NCBI RefSeq assembly: GCF_000717185.1
Contig: NZ_JNYE01000066.1
Coordinates: 1-50,478 of the forward strand
Source of the DNA: Kitasatospora phosalacinea
GTDB lineage: Bacteria; Actinomycetota; Actinomycetes; Streptomycetales; Streptomycetaceae
Reading direction: 5' to 3'
DNA: 50,478 bases
The position numbers were made by a program, and so were the translations under genes. The notes beneath the pieces are model-generated. The model did no database searches. It had not been told where the DNA came from and saw only the letters and a program-made list of their open reading frames with translations. Shown here one piece after another: positions 1 to 10,221 of the stretch (its first letter is position 1; every line of letters begins with the position of its first letter).

Positions 1-104
1 GCCGGGAGCGGGGGCCGGGGCCGGGGAGTGAGGGAGTGAAGAAGCCGGGGCTGGGGGAGTGGGGTAGCCGAGGCCGGGGAGTGGGGAAACCGGGGAGTCG
101 GGCG
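1..104. repeat. G-rich direct repeats downstream of the exporter gene
   Basis: The first hundred bases are low-complexity G-rich sequence with repeated units of the type GCCGGGGAGTG and GGGGAGTGGGG. No reading frame with a recognisable product starts here. It lies just past the stop codon of the leftward exporter gene, so it may form its 3' untranslated region. Nothing else is supported. Confidence 0.4.
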
Positions 105-1406
105 TCAGGGCAGCGGTTGCGGGCGCTGGGCCAGCACTGAGCCCAGCAGCAGGCCGACGGAGATCGCCACCACCGTGGTGACCATCGACAGCAGGTCGTG
201 GAAGCCCCGTACCGGGTGGCCGCCGGCCAGGCTGGTCAGGCCGCGCATGCCCAGCGAGCCCACGGTCAGGGTGAAGAACCCGGGCAGCGCCAGCAGCATC
301 CGCGGCGGCCGGTCCGGGCGGCGGGCCACCGCCGTGGCCAGCGCGCCCAGCGCCGCGGCGGCCACGAACGTCCCGCCGACCTCGCCCAGCAGCTTCGTCG
401 CCCCCGACTGCACCGCCACTGTCAGGTACACCAGCCCCAGCAGCGGCAGCAGCAGCCGCCACGGCACCGCGAACGCCAGCACCGTGCCGACCGTGAACAC
501 CACCCAGGACAGGAACGTCGCCCAGCGCGGCAGGTCGGCGTGCGCCGCCAGGTCGAACATCGCCGAGGTGTCGCCGCCGGTCGCGTACACGCCGAGCATC
601 ACGCCCAGGTACAGCTGCAGCAGCAGGAACAGCGCGTACACCAGGCGCACCGCGCCCGTGGTCAGGAACCCGGCCGCCAGCTCGGCCGCGGCCGCGGACA
701 GCAGGTCGCCGGGGACGAAGTAGAACAGTGCCGGGAGCATCAGCAGCACCGCCCCGCCGTGCACCGGGTCGCGCGCGAACACCTCCAGCACCAGCACCGA
801 CACCGCCGTCGACGCGACCAGCGGCAGCACCCGCGCCAGCCGCGGCCACCACCCCGCGGCCACCGCCAGCACCGCCGTGACCAGGCCGAGCGCCGCGGTG
901 CTGCCGATCTCGTACCAGGTCGGCTGCATCAGCGGCGCGAACCCGACCGAGAACAGCACGATGCCCAGGCCCTTGAGCCACCACGGGTACGGGGCGGGCG
1001 AGCCGTCGATCGCCGCCAGCCGCCGCTCGGCCTCGGCGAGGGGCGTGCGGCCCAGCGAGACCCGGTGGGCCCAGGGCTTGAGCGCGGCCACCTTGTCCAG
1101 CCGGGCGACGTCCGGGAAGGCCCGGACCGCGACCGTCGAGGCGCGGCCGTCGAGGACGACGGTCAGCGTCGCGCCGTCCGGGACCAGCACCATCGAGGTG
1201 CGGGCGCCGAGGCCCGCGGCGGCCTGCGCCACCGTCTGCGCGACCTCCGAGGCGCCCTCGCCGCTGGCCGCCAGCAGCATCCCGGTCAGCCGCGCGAGCA
1301 GCGCCGTCACCCGCTCCGACCGCTCCGTCCCCCCGGCGCCGCCAGTGCCGCCGGTGCCGCCGCCCCCGTCCTCCGGGCGCACCGCCCGCCCGCCCTCCGC
1401 GTCCAT
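105..1406 (-). CDS. ThrE-like threonine/serine exporter family protein
   Basis: Predicted integral membrane exporter of the threonine/serine exporter (ThrE, DUF1212) family. After about 30 Gly-rich residues comes the cytosolic ThrE domain (about residues 30-150, with the LTGMLLAASGEGASEV stretch typical of the family), then about ten hydrophobic helices that cover both membrane halves in one chain. The ATG at 1406 is preceded by GGAGG at good spacing, so I prefer it to the GTG at 1439, which adds 11 residues. It would export small amino acids such as threonine, though substrate is inferred from family only. It stands alone, divergent from the next gene. Confidence 0.85.
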   Translation of the reverse strand: MDAEGGRAVRPEDGGGGTGGTGGAGGTERSERVTALLARLTGMLLAASGEGASEVAQTVAQAAAGLGARTSMVLVPDGATLTVVLDGRASTVAVRAFPDVARLDKVAALKPWAHRVSLGRTPLAEAERRLAAIDGSPAPYPWWLKGLGIVLFSVGFAPLMQPTWYEIGSTAALGLVTAVLAVAAGWWPRLARVLPLVASTAVSVLVLEVFARDPVHGGAVLLMLPALFYFVPGDLLSAAAAELAAGFLTTGAVRLVYALFLLLQLYLGVMLGVYATGGDTSAMFDLAAHADLPRWATFLSWVVFTVGTVLAFAVPWRLLLPLLGLVYLTVAVQSGATKLLGEVGGTFVAAAALGALATAVARRPDRPPRMLLALPGFFTLTVGSLGMRGLTSLAGGHPVRGFHDLLSMVTTVVAISVGLLLGSVLAQRPQPLP

Positions 1407-1561
1407 CTGCGCCTCCCGCGCCGCCGCCGAACCTGACACCCGCTCACATCCTCACCCGGCGCACGGCGGCGCGCGCGGGGGCGCACGGAGGGCGGCCGCC
1501 GAGGTGCGGTGTCCGGAATGTGGTGATACCACTCGAAGGACCTGTGGAAGGGAGCCAGTCG

Positions 1562-1966
1562 ATGGACGACTACCCGGCGCTCAACCTGTTCTGGACCATG
1601 CTGTGGCTGTTCCTGTGGATCCTGTGGTTCTTCCTGATGTTCAAGGTGCTGACGGACATCTTCCGCAGCCACGACATGGGCGGCTGGGGCAAGGCCGGCT
1701 GGACGATCTTCGTGATCGTGCTGCCGTACATCGGCGTCCTGGTCTACCTGGTCGCCCGCGGCAAGGAGATGGGCCAACGCGACCGGGCACTGGCGGCCAA
1801 GGCCGAGGGCGACTTCCAGGACTACATCCGGAAGGCCGCCGGAACGGAGGACCAGAACGCCGGGCCCCGGCACGTCGACGAGCTCGCCCGCCTCGCCGAC
1901 CTGAAGAGCAGCGGCGCGATCTCGGCGGAGGAGTTCGAGAGGGCGAAGCAGAAACTGCTCGCCTGA
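1562..1966 (+). CDS. Small membrane protein with PLDc_N-like and SHOCT domains
   Basis: A 134-residue protein with two hydrophobic helices near the N terminus (about 7-30 and 45-65), resembling the membrane region found at the start of phospholipase D/cardiolipin synthases (PLDc_N). It ends in a SHOCT domain (LARLADLKSSGAISAEEFERAKQKLLA type), a short C-terminal motif thought to mediate oligomerisation. It has no phospholipase HKD motif, so it is not an enzyme itself. The ATG at 1562 follows GGAAGGGA at about 8 nt; the upstream in-frame ATG at 1520 has no such site. Function unknown; a membrane scaffold or stress protein is a guess. Confidence 0.8.
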   Translation: MDDYPALNLFWTMLWLFLWILWFFLMFKVLTDIFRSHDMGGWGKAGWTIFVIVLPYIGVLVYLVARGKEMGQRDRALAAKAEGDFQDYIRKAAGTEDQNAGPRHVDELARLADLKSSGAISAEEFERAKQKLLA

Positions 1967-1968
1967 CC

Positions 1969-2013
1969 CCGGACCGATGACCGGACGACAGCCCGGACCG
2001 ATGACCGGACGAC
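1969..2013 (+). repeat. 21-bp direct repeat, two copies
   Basis: A 21-bp unit containing GGACCGATGACCGGACGAC occurs exactly twice (1969-1989 and 1993-2013), 24 bp apart, between the SHOCT-protein stop and the next start. Each copy contains an in-frame ATG, so automated callers may start the next gene here. The better ribosome site is 120 bases downstream, so I treat the repeat as leader DNA. Confidence 0.6.
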
Positions 2014-2132
2014 GGACCGGCGCAGCCCGGGCCGGAGCGGGAACCCCACCCGCCCCGGCCCGGGCCGACGCGCACGCCGACCGCGCAGGGCCCACGGACC
2101 CGCCGCACGGCGGACGGGAGGAGGACACCGGG

Positions 2133-4190
2133 GTGCCGCAACCGCAACTGACGCCCGAGGTGTTCGACCGCGCCGTCGTGGCCATCGCCCTGACCGCCGG
2201 ACCCGACCACCGGATGGTCTACTACAACGACGCCTTCCGCGACCTGTTCGGCGACCGCCCGCTCGGCGCACCCGCCCACGAGGCCTTCACCGAACCCGGC
2301 ACCGAACGCTTCGTCGCCACCCTGGACGCCGTCCTCGCCGACGGCACCGCCCGGCAGGTCACCGCCCACCGCACCCTCGGCTGCCCCTCCGGCACCCCCG
2401 CCCACCGGCACTTCGTCTACTCCTGCTCACCCGCCGCCACCCGCTACGGCCCCGGCATCCTCGCCGCCGCCATCGACACCACCGCCGAACTGCACTCCGC
2501 CCTCGAGGCCGAACGCCAGTCCGCCGAACGCCTGGAGGCCCTGCAGCGCTACGAGGCGCTGATGGCCGCCGCCGCCCAGATGGTCTGGGTCGTCCGCCCC
2601 GACGGCACCGCCCACGAACTCATGCCCGGCTGGGAGGAACTCACCGGCCAGCCCTTCGCCGAAGCCGTCGGCCTCGGCTGGCTGGACGTCGTCCACCCCC
2701 ACGAGCGCGACGCCGTCGCCGCCCGCTGGGCCGCCGCCGCCCGCGACCTGCCCCCCGTCTTCGAACAGACCTTCCGCGTCCGCAGCGCCGCCGGCGGCTA
2801 CCGGCACGTCCGCTCCCGCGCCGTCCCCGTGCTGCGCGAGGACCGCGGCCCCGAATGGATCGGCACCACCGGCGACATCGAGGACCAGTGGCGTGCTCGC
2901 CTGCGCGAACGCCTGCTCGCCCGAGCAGGAGCCGTCACCGAGGCCGAACGCGCCGAGGACGCCTTCGCCGCCCTCGCCGCCACCCTCGTCCCCGACCTCA
3001 CCGACGTCTGCGCCGTCTACCTCCTCCCCGGACCCGACGCCGCCGACGACGAAGTCGTCGCCACCCGGATCGCCTCCGTCGCCCGACCCGGACTGCCCCC
3101 GCTGCCCCCGCTCAACCGGCAGACCTTCACCCTCGGCGCCCGCGCCCGGCAGGCCGTCACCGACCGCACCCCCACCCTGCTGCACTTCCCCGAGGGCGCC
3201 GTCCCCGAGGGCGCCGTCCCCGAGATCTCCGCCCGCTGGCTGCACGACACCCGTGCCACCAGCCTCACCCTGCTGCCCATCGTCGTCGACGGTGCCGTCG
3301 TCGCCCTCGCCGCCACCGCCGGCTGCGAGGGCGCCCCACCACCGGGACCCGCCGACATCGACCTCCAGCACGAAGTCCTGCAGCGCGCCCAGGCCCCGCT
3401 GCGGCAGGCCCTCGCCCTGCAACGCGCCCGGCACGCCGCCGTCGTCCTGCAACGCGCCCTGCTCACCACCCCGCCCACGCTCGGCGGCGCCGCCGTCGCC
3501 GCCCGCTACCAGCCCGGCAGCCGCAACGCCGAGGTCGGCGGCGACTGGTACGACGCCTTCGCGCTGCCCGACGGCTCGCTCGCCATGACCATCGGCGACG
3601 TCGCCGGACACGACCTCGCCGCCGCCACCACCATGGGCCAGCTGCGCGCCATGCTGCGCTCCATCGCGTACACCCGCGGCCAGGCCCACACCCCCGCCGA
3701 CACGCTGCGCGAACTCGACACCGCCGCCGAGGGGCTGGGCGTCGGCAGCTTCGCCACCGCCGTGCACGCCCGGCTGGTGCGGCACGGCGCGGACGGCGGC
3801 TGGGAGATGGAGTGGGCCAACGCCGGACACCCGCCGCCCGTCCTGGTGCCCGTCGACGGGCCGCCCCGGCTGCTGTCCGCCGAGGACGCCGACGTCCCAC
3901 TGTGCGTCGACCCGCGCCGCCCCCGCGTCACCCACCGGCATCCGGTCGGGCCCGGCGAGACGCTGCTGTTCTACACCGACGGCCTGGTCGAAGTGCCCGG
4001 CGAAGACCTCGGCGACGGCATCGCCCGGCTCTGCGAAGCCGCCGCCGAGGCCCGCCACCGACCGCTCGCCGACTTCTGCGACCACCTCGTCACCGGGATC
4101 GCCGACATCCGCGACGACATCGCCGTGATCGCGTTCCGCCCCGACCCGCTGCACGGCGGGCACGGAGCGAAGGGAGGGGGACGGCCGTGA
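2133..4190 (+). CDS. PAS-GAF-SpoIIE family protein phosphatase (active-site residues present)
   Basis: A 685-residue sensor phosphatase of the PP2C/SpoIIE (RsbU-like) type, which removes phosphate from anti-anti-sigma proteins. Domains in order: PAS (about 5-110), a second PAS with clear LTGQPFAEAVG and VHPHERDAV motifs (about 145-260), GAF (about 280-430), and SpoIIE phosphatase (about 450-680). The metal-binding signatures GGDWYD, IGDVAGHD, FYTDGLVE and DDIAVIAF are all present, so it should be active. The GTG at 2133 sits 8 bases after GGGAGGAGGA; upstream in-frame ATGs lie in a direct repeat without a ribosome site. It overlaps the next gene by 4 nt (GTGA), so the two are coupled. Confidence 0.88.
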   Translation: MPQPQLTPEVFDRAVVAIALTAGPDHRMVYYNDAFRDLFGDRPLGAPAHEAFTEPGTERFVATLDAVLADGTARQVTAHRTLGCPSGTPAHRHFVYSCSPAATRYGPGILAAAIDTTAELHSALEAERQSAERLEALQRYEALMAAAAQMVWVVRPDGTAHELMPGWEELTGQPFAEAVGLGWLDVVHPHERDAVAARWAAAARDLPPVFEQTFRVRSAAGGYRHVRSRAVPVLREDRGPEWIGTTGDIEDQWRARLRERLLARAGAVTEAERAEDAFAALAATLVPDLTDVCAVYLLPGPDAADDEVVATRIASVARPGLPPLPPLNRQTFTLGARARQAVTDRTPTLLHFPEGAVPEGAVPEISARWLHDTRATSLTLLPIVVDGAVVALAATAGCEGAPPPGPADIDLQHEVLQRAQAPLRQALALQRARHAAVVLQRALLTTPPTLGGAAVAARYQPGSRNAEVGGDWYDAFALPDGSLAMTIGDVAGHDLAAATTMGQLRAMLRSIAYTRGQAHTPADTLRELDTAAEGLGVGSFATAVHARLVRHGADGGWEMEWANAGHPPPVLVPVDGPPRLLSAEDADVPLCVDPRRPRVTHRHPVGPGETLLFYTDGLVEVPGEDLGDGIARLCEAAAEARHRPLADFCDHLVTGIADIRDDIAVIAFRPDPLHGGHGAKGGGRP

Positions 4191-6652
4191 ACGGACCCGG
4201 GGACGAGGAAGCGCACGAAGAGGCGCAGGAGCAGGGGCAGACGCAGGAGCAGGGGCTGGGACAGGAACAGGCGCGCGAGGGTGCGGGCCGGGACGAGGGC
4301 GGAAAGCGGAGGGACGGCGTGGACGGCTACCGGGAGGACCGGGACGACCGGCACAGCGGCGACGGCGGCGGTGGTGGTGGCGGTGCGGACGGGGAAGCGG
4401 AGGGCGCGGCAGCGGAGGGCGGCGGGCCCAGGGGCAGTGGCGAGGGCGACCACGTCGACGCCGCCCTGCTCGACGCGCTGTTCGCCCAGGCCCCGCTCGG
4501 CCTGTACCTGCTCGACCGCGACCTGCGGGTGGTCCGCTACAACACCGCCGCCCGCGGCGTGCGCGGCATGCCCAGCACCGACATCGTCGGCCACCGCCCC
4601 GCCGAGTTCGCCCCCGGCTTCGACCGCGCCGAACTCGAGGCGCTCGCCCGGCAGGCCCTCCAGGACGGCGGCTACGTCCGCGAACACCTGGTGCGCGGCC
4701 GGATGCCCATCGACCCCGGGCACGAGATGGTCGGCGCGATCTCCTTCTTCCGGATCGTCTCCGACACCGGCCGCCCCTACCTGGTCGCCGCCGTCGAGGA
4801 CGTCACCGAACGCCAGGGCGCCCTCGACCGGCTCGACATCCTGCACAGCGCCCACCAGCGCCTCGGCGCCTCCCTCGACGCCGTCGGCTCCGCCCAGGAA
4901 CTCGCCGACGTCGCCGTCCCGCGCTTCGCCGACTCCGCCACCGTCGACCTGCTCGACGAACCGCTGCGCGGACTACCGCTGCGCCCCGGCCCGACCGACC
5001 CCGGCGCACCGCTGCGCCGCGTCGCCTACCGCAGCGTGCACGGCGCCGGCCCCGCCGGGCCCTCGTCCGGGCCGATCCCGCAGGGCGCGCTGTCCACGTA
5101 CGGGGCGCCGACGCCGTACAGCCAGGCGCTGGTGGACGGGCGGGCCCGGCTGATCCGCGGGCTGAGCGAGGACGAGGAGTGGCTGAGCGCCGACCCGGAG
5201 CGCGGGCGGCGGCTGACCGGGCTCGGCGTGCACTCGATGATCGTCGCGCCGCTGGTGGTGCACGACATCGTGCTGGGCGTGCTGGCGCTGTACCGGCACC
5301 GGCGGCTCGAACCGTTCGACCAGGACGACCTGGAGTTGGCCGTCGAACTGGCCGCGCGCGGCGCGATGTCCATCGACAAGGCGCGCAGCTACGCGCGGGA
5401 ACGCTCGATCGCCACCACGCTGCAGCGCCAACTGCTGCCCCGGGAACCGGCGGAGCTGAGCGCCGTGCAGAGCTCGCACGTCTACCTGCCGGGCGTGGTC
5501 GGGCCGGGCGGTGACTGGTACGACGTGGTGCCGCTGTCCGCCGCCCGGGTCGGCCTGGCGATCGGATCGGTCACCGGCACCGGCATCGAGGCCGCCGCCG
5601 TGATGGGCCAGGTCCGCACCGCCCTGCGGACCCTGGCCGTCCAGGACCTGCAGCCCGACGAGCTGCTGGTGCGGCTGGACGACGCGGCCCGGGTGCTCAC
5701 CGACGAGCAGCGGGGCAGCCTGCCCGCGGGCGCGGAGACCCTGCCGGACGGCCTCGCCTCCTGCCTCTACCTGGTCTACGACCCGATCGGCCGGACCTGC
5801 ACGGCGGCCTCGGCCGGACACCCCGGCCCGGTCCTGGTCGGCCCCGACGGCGTGCCGGTGCCGTTCCCGGTCGAACCCGGACTGCCGCTGGGCTGCGGCG
5901 ACGGCTGCTACGAGACCCGCGTCGCGGAACTGCCCGTCGGCAGCGTCCTGGCGCTCTACACCAACGGCCTGCTGTCCGGCCCGCCGCGCCGCCCCACCGG
6001 CCGGGTCGACGGCGGCGCGGAGCGCGGCGGCCTGGACGAGGTGCTGCCGGTCGGGCCCGGGGACGGGCGGCGGGCGGTGCTGCAGCGGGTGCTGGCCCGG
6101 GCCGGGGAGGAGGAACTGCCCCGGCTCTGTGACCAGGCGGTGTACGCGCTGCTGCCCGAACGGCAGCGCGAGGACGCGGTGCTGCTGCTGGTGCGCACCC
6201 TGGGGCTACCGGACGACAAGGTCGCCGTGTGGACCCTCCCGGAGGACCCGGCGGTGGTGCGCACCGCCCGGCGGCTGGCCGAACACCAGCTCGCCGCCTG
6301 GGGGTTGGAGGAACTGGAGTTCTCGACCGACCTGATCGTCAGCGAGCTGGTGACGAACGCGATCCGGTACGGGAAGTCGCCGATCCGGCTGCGGCTGATC
6401 AACGACCGGGGCCTGATCTGCGAGGTGTCGGACAGCTCGGACAGCACCCCGCACCTGCGGCGGGCCAAGTCCACCGACGAGGGCGGCCGCGGGCTGTTCA
6501 TCATCGGGCAGTTGGCGCAGCGCTGGGGCACCCGCTTCGCCCGGCACGGCAAGACGATCTGGGCGCAGCAGGAGGTGCCGGAACCGGTGGCCGAGGCTCC
6601 GTCGGAGGTGTCGGAGGCGGGGCGCGGCGGCGGGGGCGAACTGCGGGGGTAG
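4187..6652 (+). CDS. PAS-GAF-SpoIIE-HATPase protein with degenerate phosphatase site
   Basis: An 821-residue partner of the preceding phosphatase, starting at a GTG that overlaps its stop and follows GGAGGGGGA. Residues 1-85 are Gln/Glu/Gly-rich and disordered; then PAS (about 88-205), GAF (about 225-400), SpoIIE-like (about 410-660), and a C-terminal GHKL ATPase of the anti-sigma kinase type with an [11 protein letters not shown]-box and GGRGLF box. In the phosphatase domain GGDWYD is kept, but the usual GDVAGHG reads GSVTGTG, YTDGL reads YTNGL, and the final DD reads ED. Metal ligands appear lost, so it may be a pseudophosphatase acting through its kinase or sensor domains. That is inference from motifs. 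Confidence 0.85.
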   Translation: MNGPGDEEAHEEAQEQGQTQEQGLGQEQAREGAGRDEGGKRRDGVDGYREDRDDRHSGDGGGGGGGADGEAEGAAAEGGGPRGSGEGDHVDAALLDALFAQAPLGLYLLDRDLRVVRYNTAARGVRGMPSTDIVGHRPAEFAPGFDRAELEALARQALQDGGYVREHLVRGRMPIDPGHEMVGAISFFRIVSDTGRPYLVAAVEDVTERQGALDRLDILHSAHQRLGASLDAVGSAQELADVAVPRFADSATVDLLDEPLRGLPLRPGPTDPGAPLRRVAYRSVHGAGPAGPSSGPIPQGALSTYGAPTPYSQALVDGRARLIRGLSEDEEWLSADPERGRRLTGLGVHSMIVAPLVVHDIVLGVLALYRHRRLEPFDQDDLELAVELAARGAMSIDKARSYARERSIATTLQRQLLPREPAELSAVQSSHVYLPGVVGPGGDWYDVVPLSAARVGLAIGSVTGTGIEAAAVMGQVRTALRTLAVQDLQPDELLVRLDDAARVLTDEQRGSLPAGAETLPDGLASCLYLVYDPIGRTCTAASAGHPGPVLVGPDGVPVPFPVEPGLPLGCGDGCYETRVAELPVGSVLALYTNGLLSGPPRRPTGRVDGGAERGGLDEVLPVGPGDGRRAVLQRVLARAGEEELPRLCDQAVYALLPERQREDAVLLLVRTLGLPDDKVAVWTLPEDPAVVRTARRLAEHQLAAWGLEELEFSTDLIVSELVTNAIRYGKSPIRLRLINDRGLICEVSDSSDSTPHLRRAKSTDEGGRGLFIIGQLAQRWGTRFARHGKTIWAQQEVPEPVAEAPSEVSEAGRGGGGELRG

Positions 6653-9600
6653 GGCGGGGGTAGGGCGGGGCGGGGGGGGGCCGGGGGGGGGGGGGGGCTG
6701 CGGGGGGGCCCCCCGGGGGGGCGGGGGGGGCGCGGGGGGGGGGGGGGCGGGAGGCGCCGATGATGGCGGCGGACACGTTCGGGTTCTGCAGCACCCAGGC
6801 GACGGCGAGCTGGGCCTGCGACAGCCCGGCCTCCGCGGCGAGCGGCTGCAACAGCTGGACGCGCTCCAGGACTTCGGGCCGCAGCCAGCGCGCCACGAAG
6901 TTCGCGCCGCCCTTCTCGTCGGTGGCCCGGGACCCGGCCGGCGGCTCGGCGCCCGGCTTGTACTTGCCGGTCAGCACGCCCTGCGCGATCGGCGACCAGA
7001 CCACCTGGCCGATCCCCAACTCCTCGCAGGTCGGCACCACTTCACCCTCGATGACCCGCCACAGCGCGCTGTACTGCGGCTGGCTGGAGACGAACGGGAC
7101 GCGCAGCTCGCGGGCCAGCGCGTGCCCGGCCCGGATCTGGTCGGCGGTCCACTCGGAGACGCCGATGTACAGGGCCTTGCCGGAGCGGACCACGTCGGCG
7201 AACGCCTCCATGGTCTCCTCCAGCGGAGTCGACGGGTCGTAGCGGTGCGCCTGGTAGACGTCCACGTAGTCGGTCTGCAGGCGGCGCAGCGAGCCGTCGA
7301 TCGACTCCATGACGTGCTTGCGCCCCAGGCCGCGGTCGTTGCGGCCCGGCCCGGTCGGCCAGAACACCTTGGTGAGGATCTCCAGCCCCTCGCGGCGCTC
7401 GCCCTTGAGCGCCCGTCCGAGGACCGACTCGGCACGCGTCTCGGCGTACACGTCGGCGGTGTCGAAGGTGGTGATGCCCGCGTCGAGGTGCGCGTCGTCC
7501 AGCACGATCGGCCCGAGGACCGGCTGCGCGGGTGCCCGGTAGCCCTTGGGCGGGGTGACCTCCTGCCAGTAGTAGGTGCCGAGGTCGGCCTGGCTGGTGC
7601 AGGTGCCGTCCTCGCCGGTGGTGCACGGGTCGCCGACCTCGGTGTCCCCGGGTTGCAGGCCGTCGGTGCCGTTGGTCTCGCGCCACAGCTGGAAGACCGC
7701 GCCGGGCAGCGGCGCGCCGTCCTGGTCGTGCTTGACCAGGCGCAGCGCGCCCCGCTGCCGTTGGAAGCCGAAGTCGAAGCTGTGGTCGTCCTGGCCCGGT
7801 CCGCCGGTGGTGAGCGCCCGTTCGACGTAGGTGCCGCCCTGGGGGACGGTGCCGTCGGAGTCGGTGCGGCGGTTGTCGCCGACGTTGTCCCGGGTCGGGA
7901 CCCAGTGGTGCAGCGGGCCGCCCTCGGCGTAGTCGGCGGGGTGGTCGAGCCGGATGGTGTACGAGGTCCTCGGCTTCAGCCCGCCGGTGACGTTGCCGTC
8001 GTCGAAGTAGTACTCGCCCCGGGCGGTGGTCCTCGTGGTGCCGACCAGTTCGCCGTCCGCGTCGTACAGGTGGACGGTCGCGCCGGGGACGGGCTCCTGC
8101 TGCGGCAGTTGCAGGCCGGAGCGCTCCGGGTCGTACCAGACCCGGTTGCCGATCTGCAGCGGGGCGCGGTCGCAGAGCACTTCGAGGTCGGCCATCGCGG
8201 CGCCCTTGCCGAAGCGCGAGCGGCCGTCGGAGAGTTCGTTGCCGAAGCCCGGGTCGGGTGCGCCGGTGCGCAGGGTGAACATCGTTCCGGCGGTGACGAT
8301 GTTGTTGGAGACGTCGTAGCCGGAGGCGGCGATCGAGTTCTCGACCTTGGACAGCGCCATGCCCGCGAACGCCGGGTACGGGTGGCCGCCGGGGTGGGGC
8401 CGGCTCAGGTCGAAGAAGCCCTTGTTGCGGACGGTCTGCCCGCAGCCGAGGTTGACGTCCAGCACGTAGCCGTCGCCCGACCGGCAGGCCTTGTTGAGGT
8501 CGGCCGAGGCGAGCACGTAGACGAAGCCGTTCGGCAGCGGCTGCCCCTCGGGCGGGGCGGCGGCGGCCTGGTCAGCGTACCGGTCGCGGAAGGCCAGCAG
8601 CATCGAGCCGTCGGTCTCGAAGCCGACCTCGCCGAGTTCGGGCTCCGGGTTGAGGCCGCAGACCTGGCCGTTCTGCAGCGGCTGGTCGTCCTGCCACGGG
8701 TACCAGTAGTAGCCCGCGCAGGTCTGCGCCGGGGTGCCGCGGTGGTCGAGCGGCTGGTCGAGCACGGCCGCCCCGAAGACGCCGCTGGCCGGGTCGAAGG
8801 GCAGCACCACGGCCCGCAGGTCGGTGATCCTCCCGGTCGACTGGCCGGAGCAGACGCCGCCGACGTAGCCGACCCCGTCCTGCATGCCGAGGCCGTACGG
8901 GCGCCAGTCGTCCGGCGACGGGCAGCCGCCGGACGGGATCGCGTACACGGCCTTCGGGGCGGACGCGGTCGGGGCGGTGGCGTCGTAGCGGTACAGCCTG
9001 CGGTCGTGCAGGTTGACCACGTACAGGTCGCGGCCGTCCTCGGTGAGCTTCAGCCCGCCGAGGCTCTCCTTGCCGACGGCGGGCAGGAACGCCGCGTCGT
9101 CGCCGCCGGTGTGCGCGGTCGTCCCGGCGTCCGGGACGGTCGCGAACAGTGCGGTGGCCTTCTTCGCCGGGTCGGTGACGTAGATCGCCCCCGGCCCGCC
9201 GGGCCCGTACGCGGTGGCGCGCTTGGCCTGGGCGGAGCTGAACAGCCGCCGGTCGTCGCGGTTCCAGGCGATGCCGAAGACGTTGCCGGTCCCGGCGCTG
9301 GTGCCGAGGTCGGTGACGTCCTTGTTCACGCCGCGCGACTCGTACGGGAAGGTCAGCAGGGTGCGCTGGGTCGCCGGGGCGCCGATCGGGGGCTGGCAGG
9401 CGGTGGCGAGCGGGGCGTTGCGCTGGCAGTAGTCGGCGGGGTTCCACAGGCCGGTGGTGTAGGCGGCCTGCTTGCCGGCCGAGAGGTCGACGAACTCCTC
9501 GTTGCTGCTCAGCCTGTTCGGCGCCCCGGCCAGGCCCTCGCGGGCGGCGAACGCCGGGTACAGCACGCCGGGCTCCGGGTTGACCACCTCCACCCGGTAC

Positions 9601-9926
9601 TTCCCGTCGGCGGTGGCCTTCGCCGGGGTCAGCGTCACGGTGCCGTCGGCGGCCGTGACCCCCGTGCGCACCGCCCCGTCGTCCCCGGTCAGGGTGACGG
9701 TCACCCCGCCCATCCCCGGCTCCAGCGCCGGGGTCCACGTCCCGCTCTGGTCGACGGCCCGGACCACCCGCACCGTCACCGAGCCGTCCGCGGTCGCCGG
9801 GGAGGCCGAGGGGGCGGCGACGGCGGTGGCCGCCGCGAAGGCCGCCACCACGGCGGCGGCCCGTTCGGCCCGCCGCCGGGCCGCGCCCGGTACGGGCGCC
9901 CTGGTCTGTTGATCTGTCTGGGTCAT
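6501..9926 (-). CDS. SdrD/SpaA-like secreted surface protein, fused in frame to an aldo/keto reductase fragment (chimeric ORF)
   Basis: The reading frame starts at 9926 with a signal peptide (residues 1-45, Ala-rich hydrophobic core). It continues as an extracellular protein: an Ig-like segment (about 47-130), a long region resembling a cell-surface beta-propeller (about 150-580), an SdrD B-type domain beginning [11 protein letters not shown] (about 589-720), and a SpaA/prealbumin-like domain (about 724-812). Such proteins normally end in a sorting signal or membrane anchor. Here, near residue 814 (base 7485), the frame becomes an aldo/keto reductase lacking its first 40 or so residues, then a Pro-rich translation of a G-homopolymer tract that runs into the convergent gene. 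The natural gene probably ends near 7485; the rest is a deletion scar or misassembly. Confidence 0.6.
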   Translation of the reverse strand: MTQTDQQTRAPVPGAARRRAERAAAVVAAFAAATAVAAPSASPATADGSVTVRVVRAVDQSGTWTPALEPGMGGVTVTLTGDDGAVRTGVTAADGTVTLTPAKATADGKYRVEVVNPEPGVLYPAFAAREGLAGAPNRLSSNEEFVDLSAGKQAAYTTGLWNPADYCQRNAPLATACQPPIGAPATQRTLLTFPYESRGVNKDVTDLGTSAGTGNVFGIAWNRDDRRLFSSAQAKRATAYGPGGPGAIYVTDPAKKATALFATVPDAGTTAHTGGDDAAFLPAVGKESLGGLKLTEDGRDLYVVNLHDRRLYRYDATAPTASAPKAVYAIPSGGCPSPDDWRPYGLGMQDGVGYVGGVCSGQSTGRITDLRAVVLPFDPASGVFGAAVLDQPLDHRGTPAQTCAGYYWYPWQDDQPLQNGQVCGLNPEPELGEVGFETDGSMLLAFRDRYADQAAAAPPEGQPLPNGFVYVLASADLNKACRSGDGYVLDVNLGCGQTVRNKGFFDLSRPHPGGHPYPAFAGMALSKVENSIAASGYDVSNNIVTAGTMFTLRTGAPDPGFGNELSDGRSRFGKGAAMADLEVLCDRAPLQIGNRVWYDPERSGLQLPQQEPVPGATVHLYDADGELVGTTRTTARGEYYFDDGNVTGGLKPRTSYTIRLDHPADYAEGGPLHHWVPTRDNVGDNRRTDSDGTVPQGGTYVERALTTGGPGQDDHSFDFGFQRQRGALRLVKHDQDGAPLPGAVFQLWRETNGTDGLQPGDTEVGDPCTTGEDGTCTSQADLGTYYWQEVTPPKGYRAPAQPVLGPIVLDDAHLDAGITTFDTADVYAETRAESVLGRALKGERREGLEILTKVFWPTGPGRNDRGLGRKHVMESIDGSLRRLQTDYVDVYQAHRYDPSTPLEETMEAFADVVRSGKALYIGVSEWTADQIRAGHALARELRVPFVSSQPQYSALWRVIEGEVVPTCEELGIGQVVWSPIAQGVLTGKYKPGAEPPAGSRATDEKGGANFVARWLRPEVLERVQLLQPLAAEAGLSQAQLAVAWVLQNPNVSAAIIGASRPPPPRAPPAPPGGPPAAPPPPRPPPAPPYPRPTPAVRPRRRAPPPTPPTEPRPPVPAPPAAPRSSCRAGRSGCPSAAPTAR
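6653..6750. other. G-homopolymer low-complexity tract
   Basis: About 100 bases are almost entirely G with short C interruptions, including runs of more than ten G, placed exactly where the aldo/keto reductase C terminus and its stop codon should be. Nothing else in the window looks like this. It is either a genuine G tract or, more likely, low-quality consensus such as a poly-G sequencing artefact or contig join. Frames read through it are not to be trusted. Confidence 0.75.
6751..7485 (-). pseudogene. Aldo/keto reductase, truncated at both ends
   Basis: This stretch encodes the body of an NADPH-dependent aldo/keto reductase of the potassium-channel-beta-like group, from [14 protein letters not shown] to [10 protein letters not shown]. 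The catalytic Asp and Tyr (FDTADVY), Lys (ILTKVFW) and His (QAHRYD) are all present. The first beta strand and about 40 N-terminal residues are missing, replaced by the SpaA-like domain of the upstream gene in the same frame. The last 25-30 residues are lost in the G tract. The join falls at a short Leu-Asp-Ala-Gly sequence that could belong to either parent. It has no start codon of its own, so it is broken as assembled. Confidence 0.8.
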
Positions 9927-10058
9927 TCCCTGCTCTCGTCGTCGGTCCGGAAGGCACGCCGAGCGGCCGTCGGAAGATCACCCGGACGGCTCGGAACGCA
10001 CCTCTTTTGGCCGAATATTAAGCGGAATACGGCCATCCGGGTTGCTGGACAAGAAAAT

Positions 10059-10130
10059 TGACGCACCGTCACGAAGCACACCGGTCACATTCGCGTGCGC
10101 CTCGTGCGCCCCCTCCTGACGGAGCGTCAG
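10059..10130. repeat. Two palindromes TGACG-N3-CGTCA upstream of GNAT gene
   Basis: TGACGCACCGTCA (10059-10071) and TGACGGAGCGTCA (10117-10129) are two 13-bp palindromes sharing arms, 58 bp apart, in the region between the leftward surface-protein gene and the rightward acetyltransferase gene. A third, TGACGTTCCGTCA, lies inside an esterase gene at 32704-32716. They could be operators or members of a dispersed palindrome family; the sequence alone does not decide. Confidence 0.45.
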
Positions 10131-10221
10131 ATTCCTGCCACAGGGGCCCGCCCGACCGGACGTGCCCGATCGTTAGGCTCGGCCGGAGCCCCGCCGGGGC
10201 GCACGGAAGGGAACGAGAGCG

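Noticed and set aside
7122..10061. Nearly 1,000-codon rightward frame opposite the surface protein
   Set aside because: It mirrors a coding strand in GC-rich DNA; the sequence is Gly/Val/Arg-rich without domains, while the leftward frame has a signal peptide and known domains.
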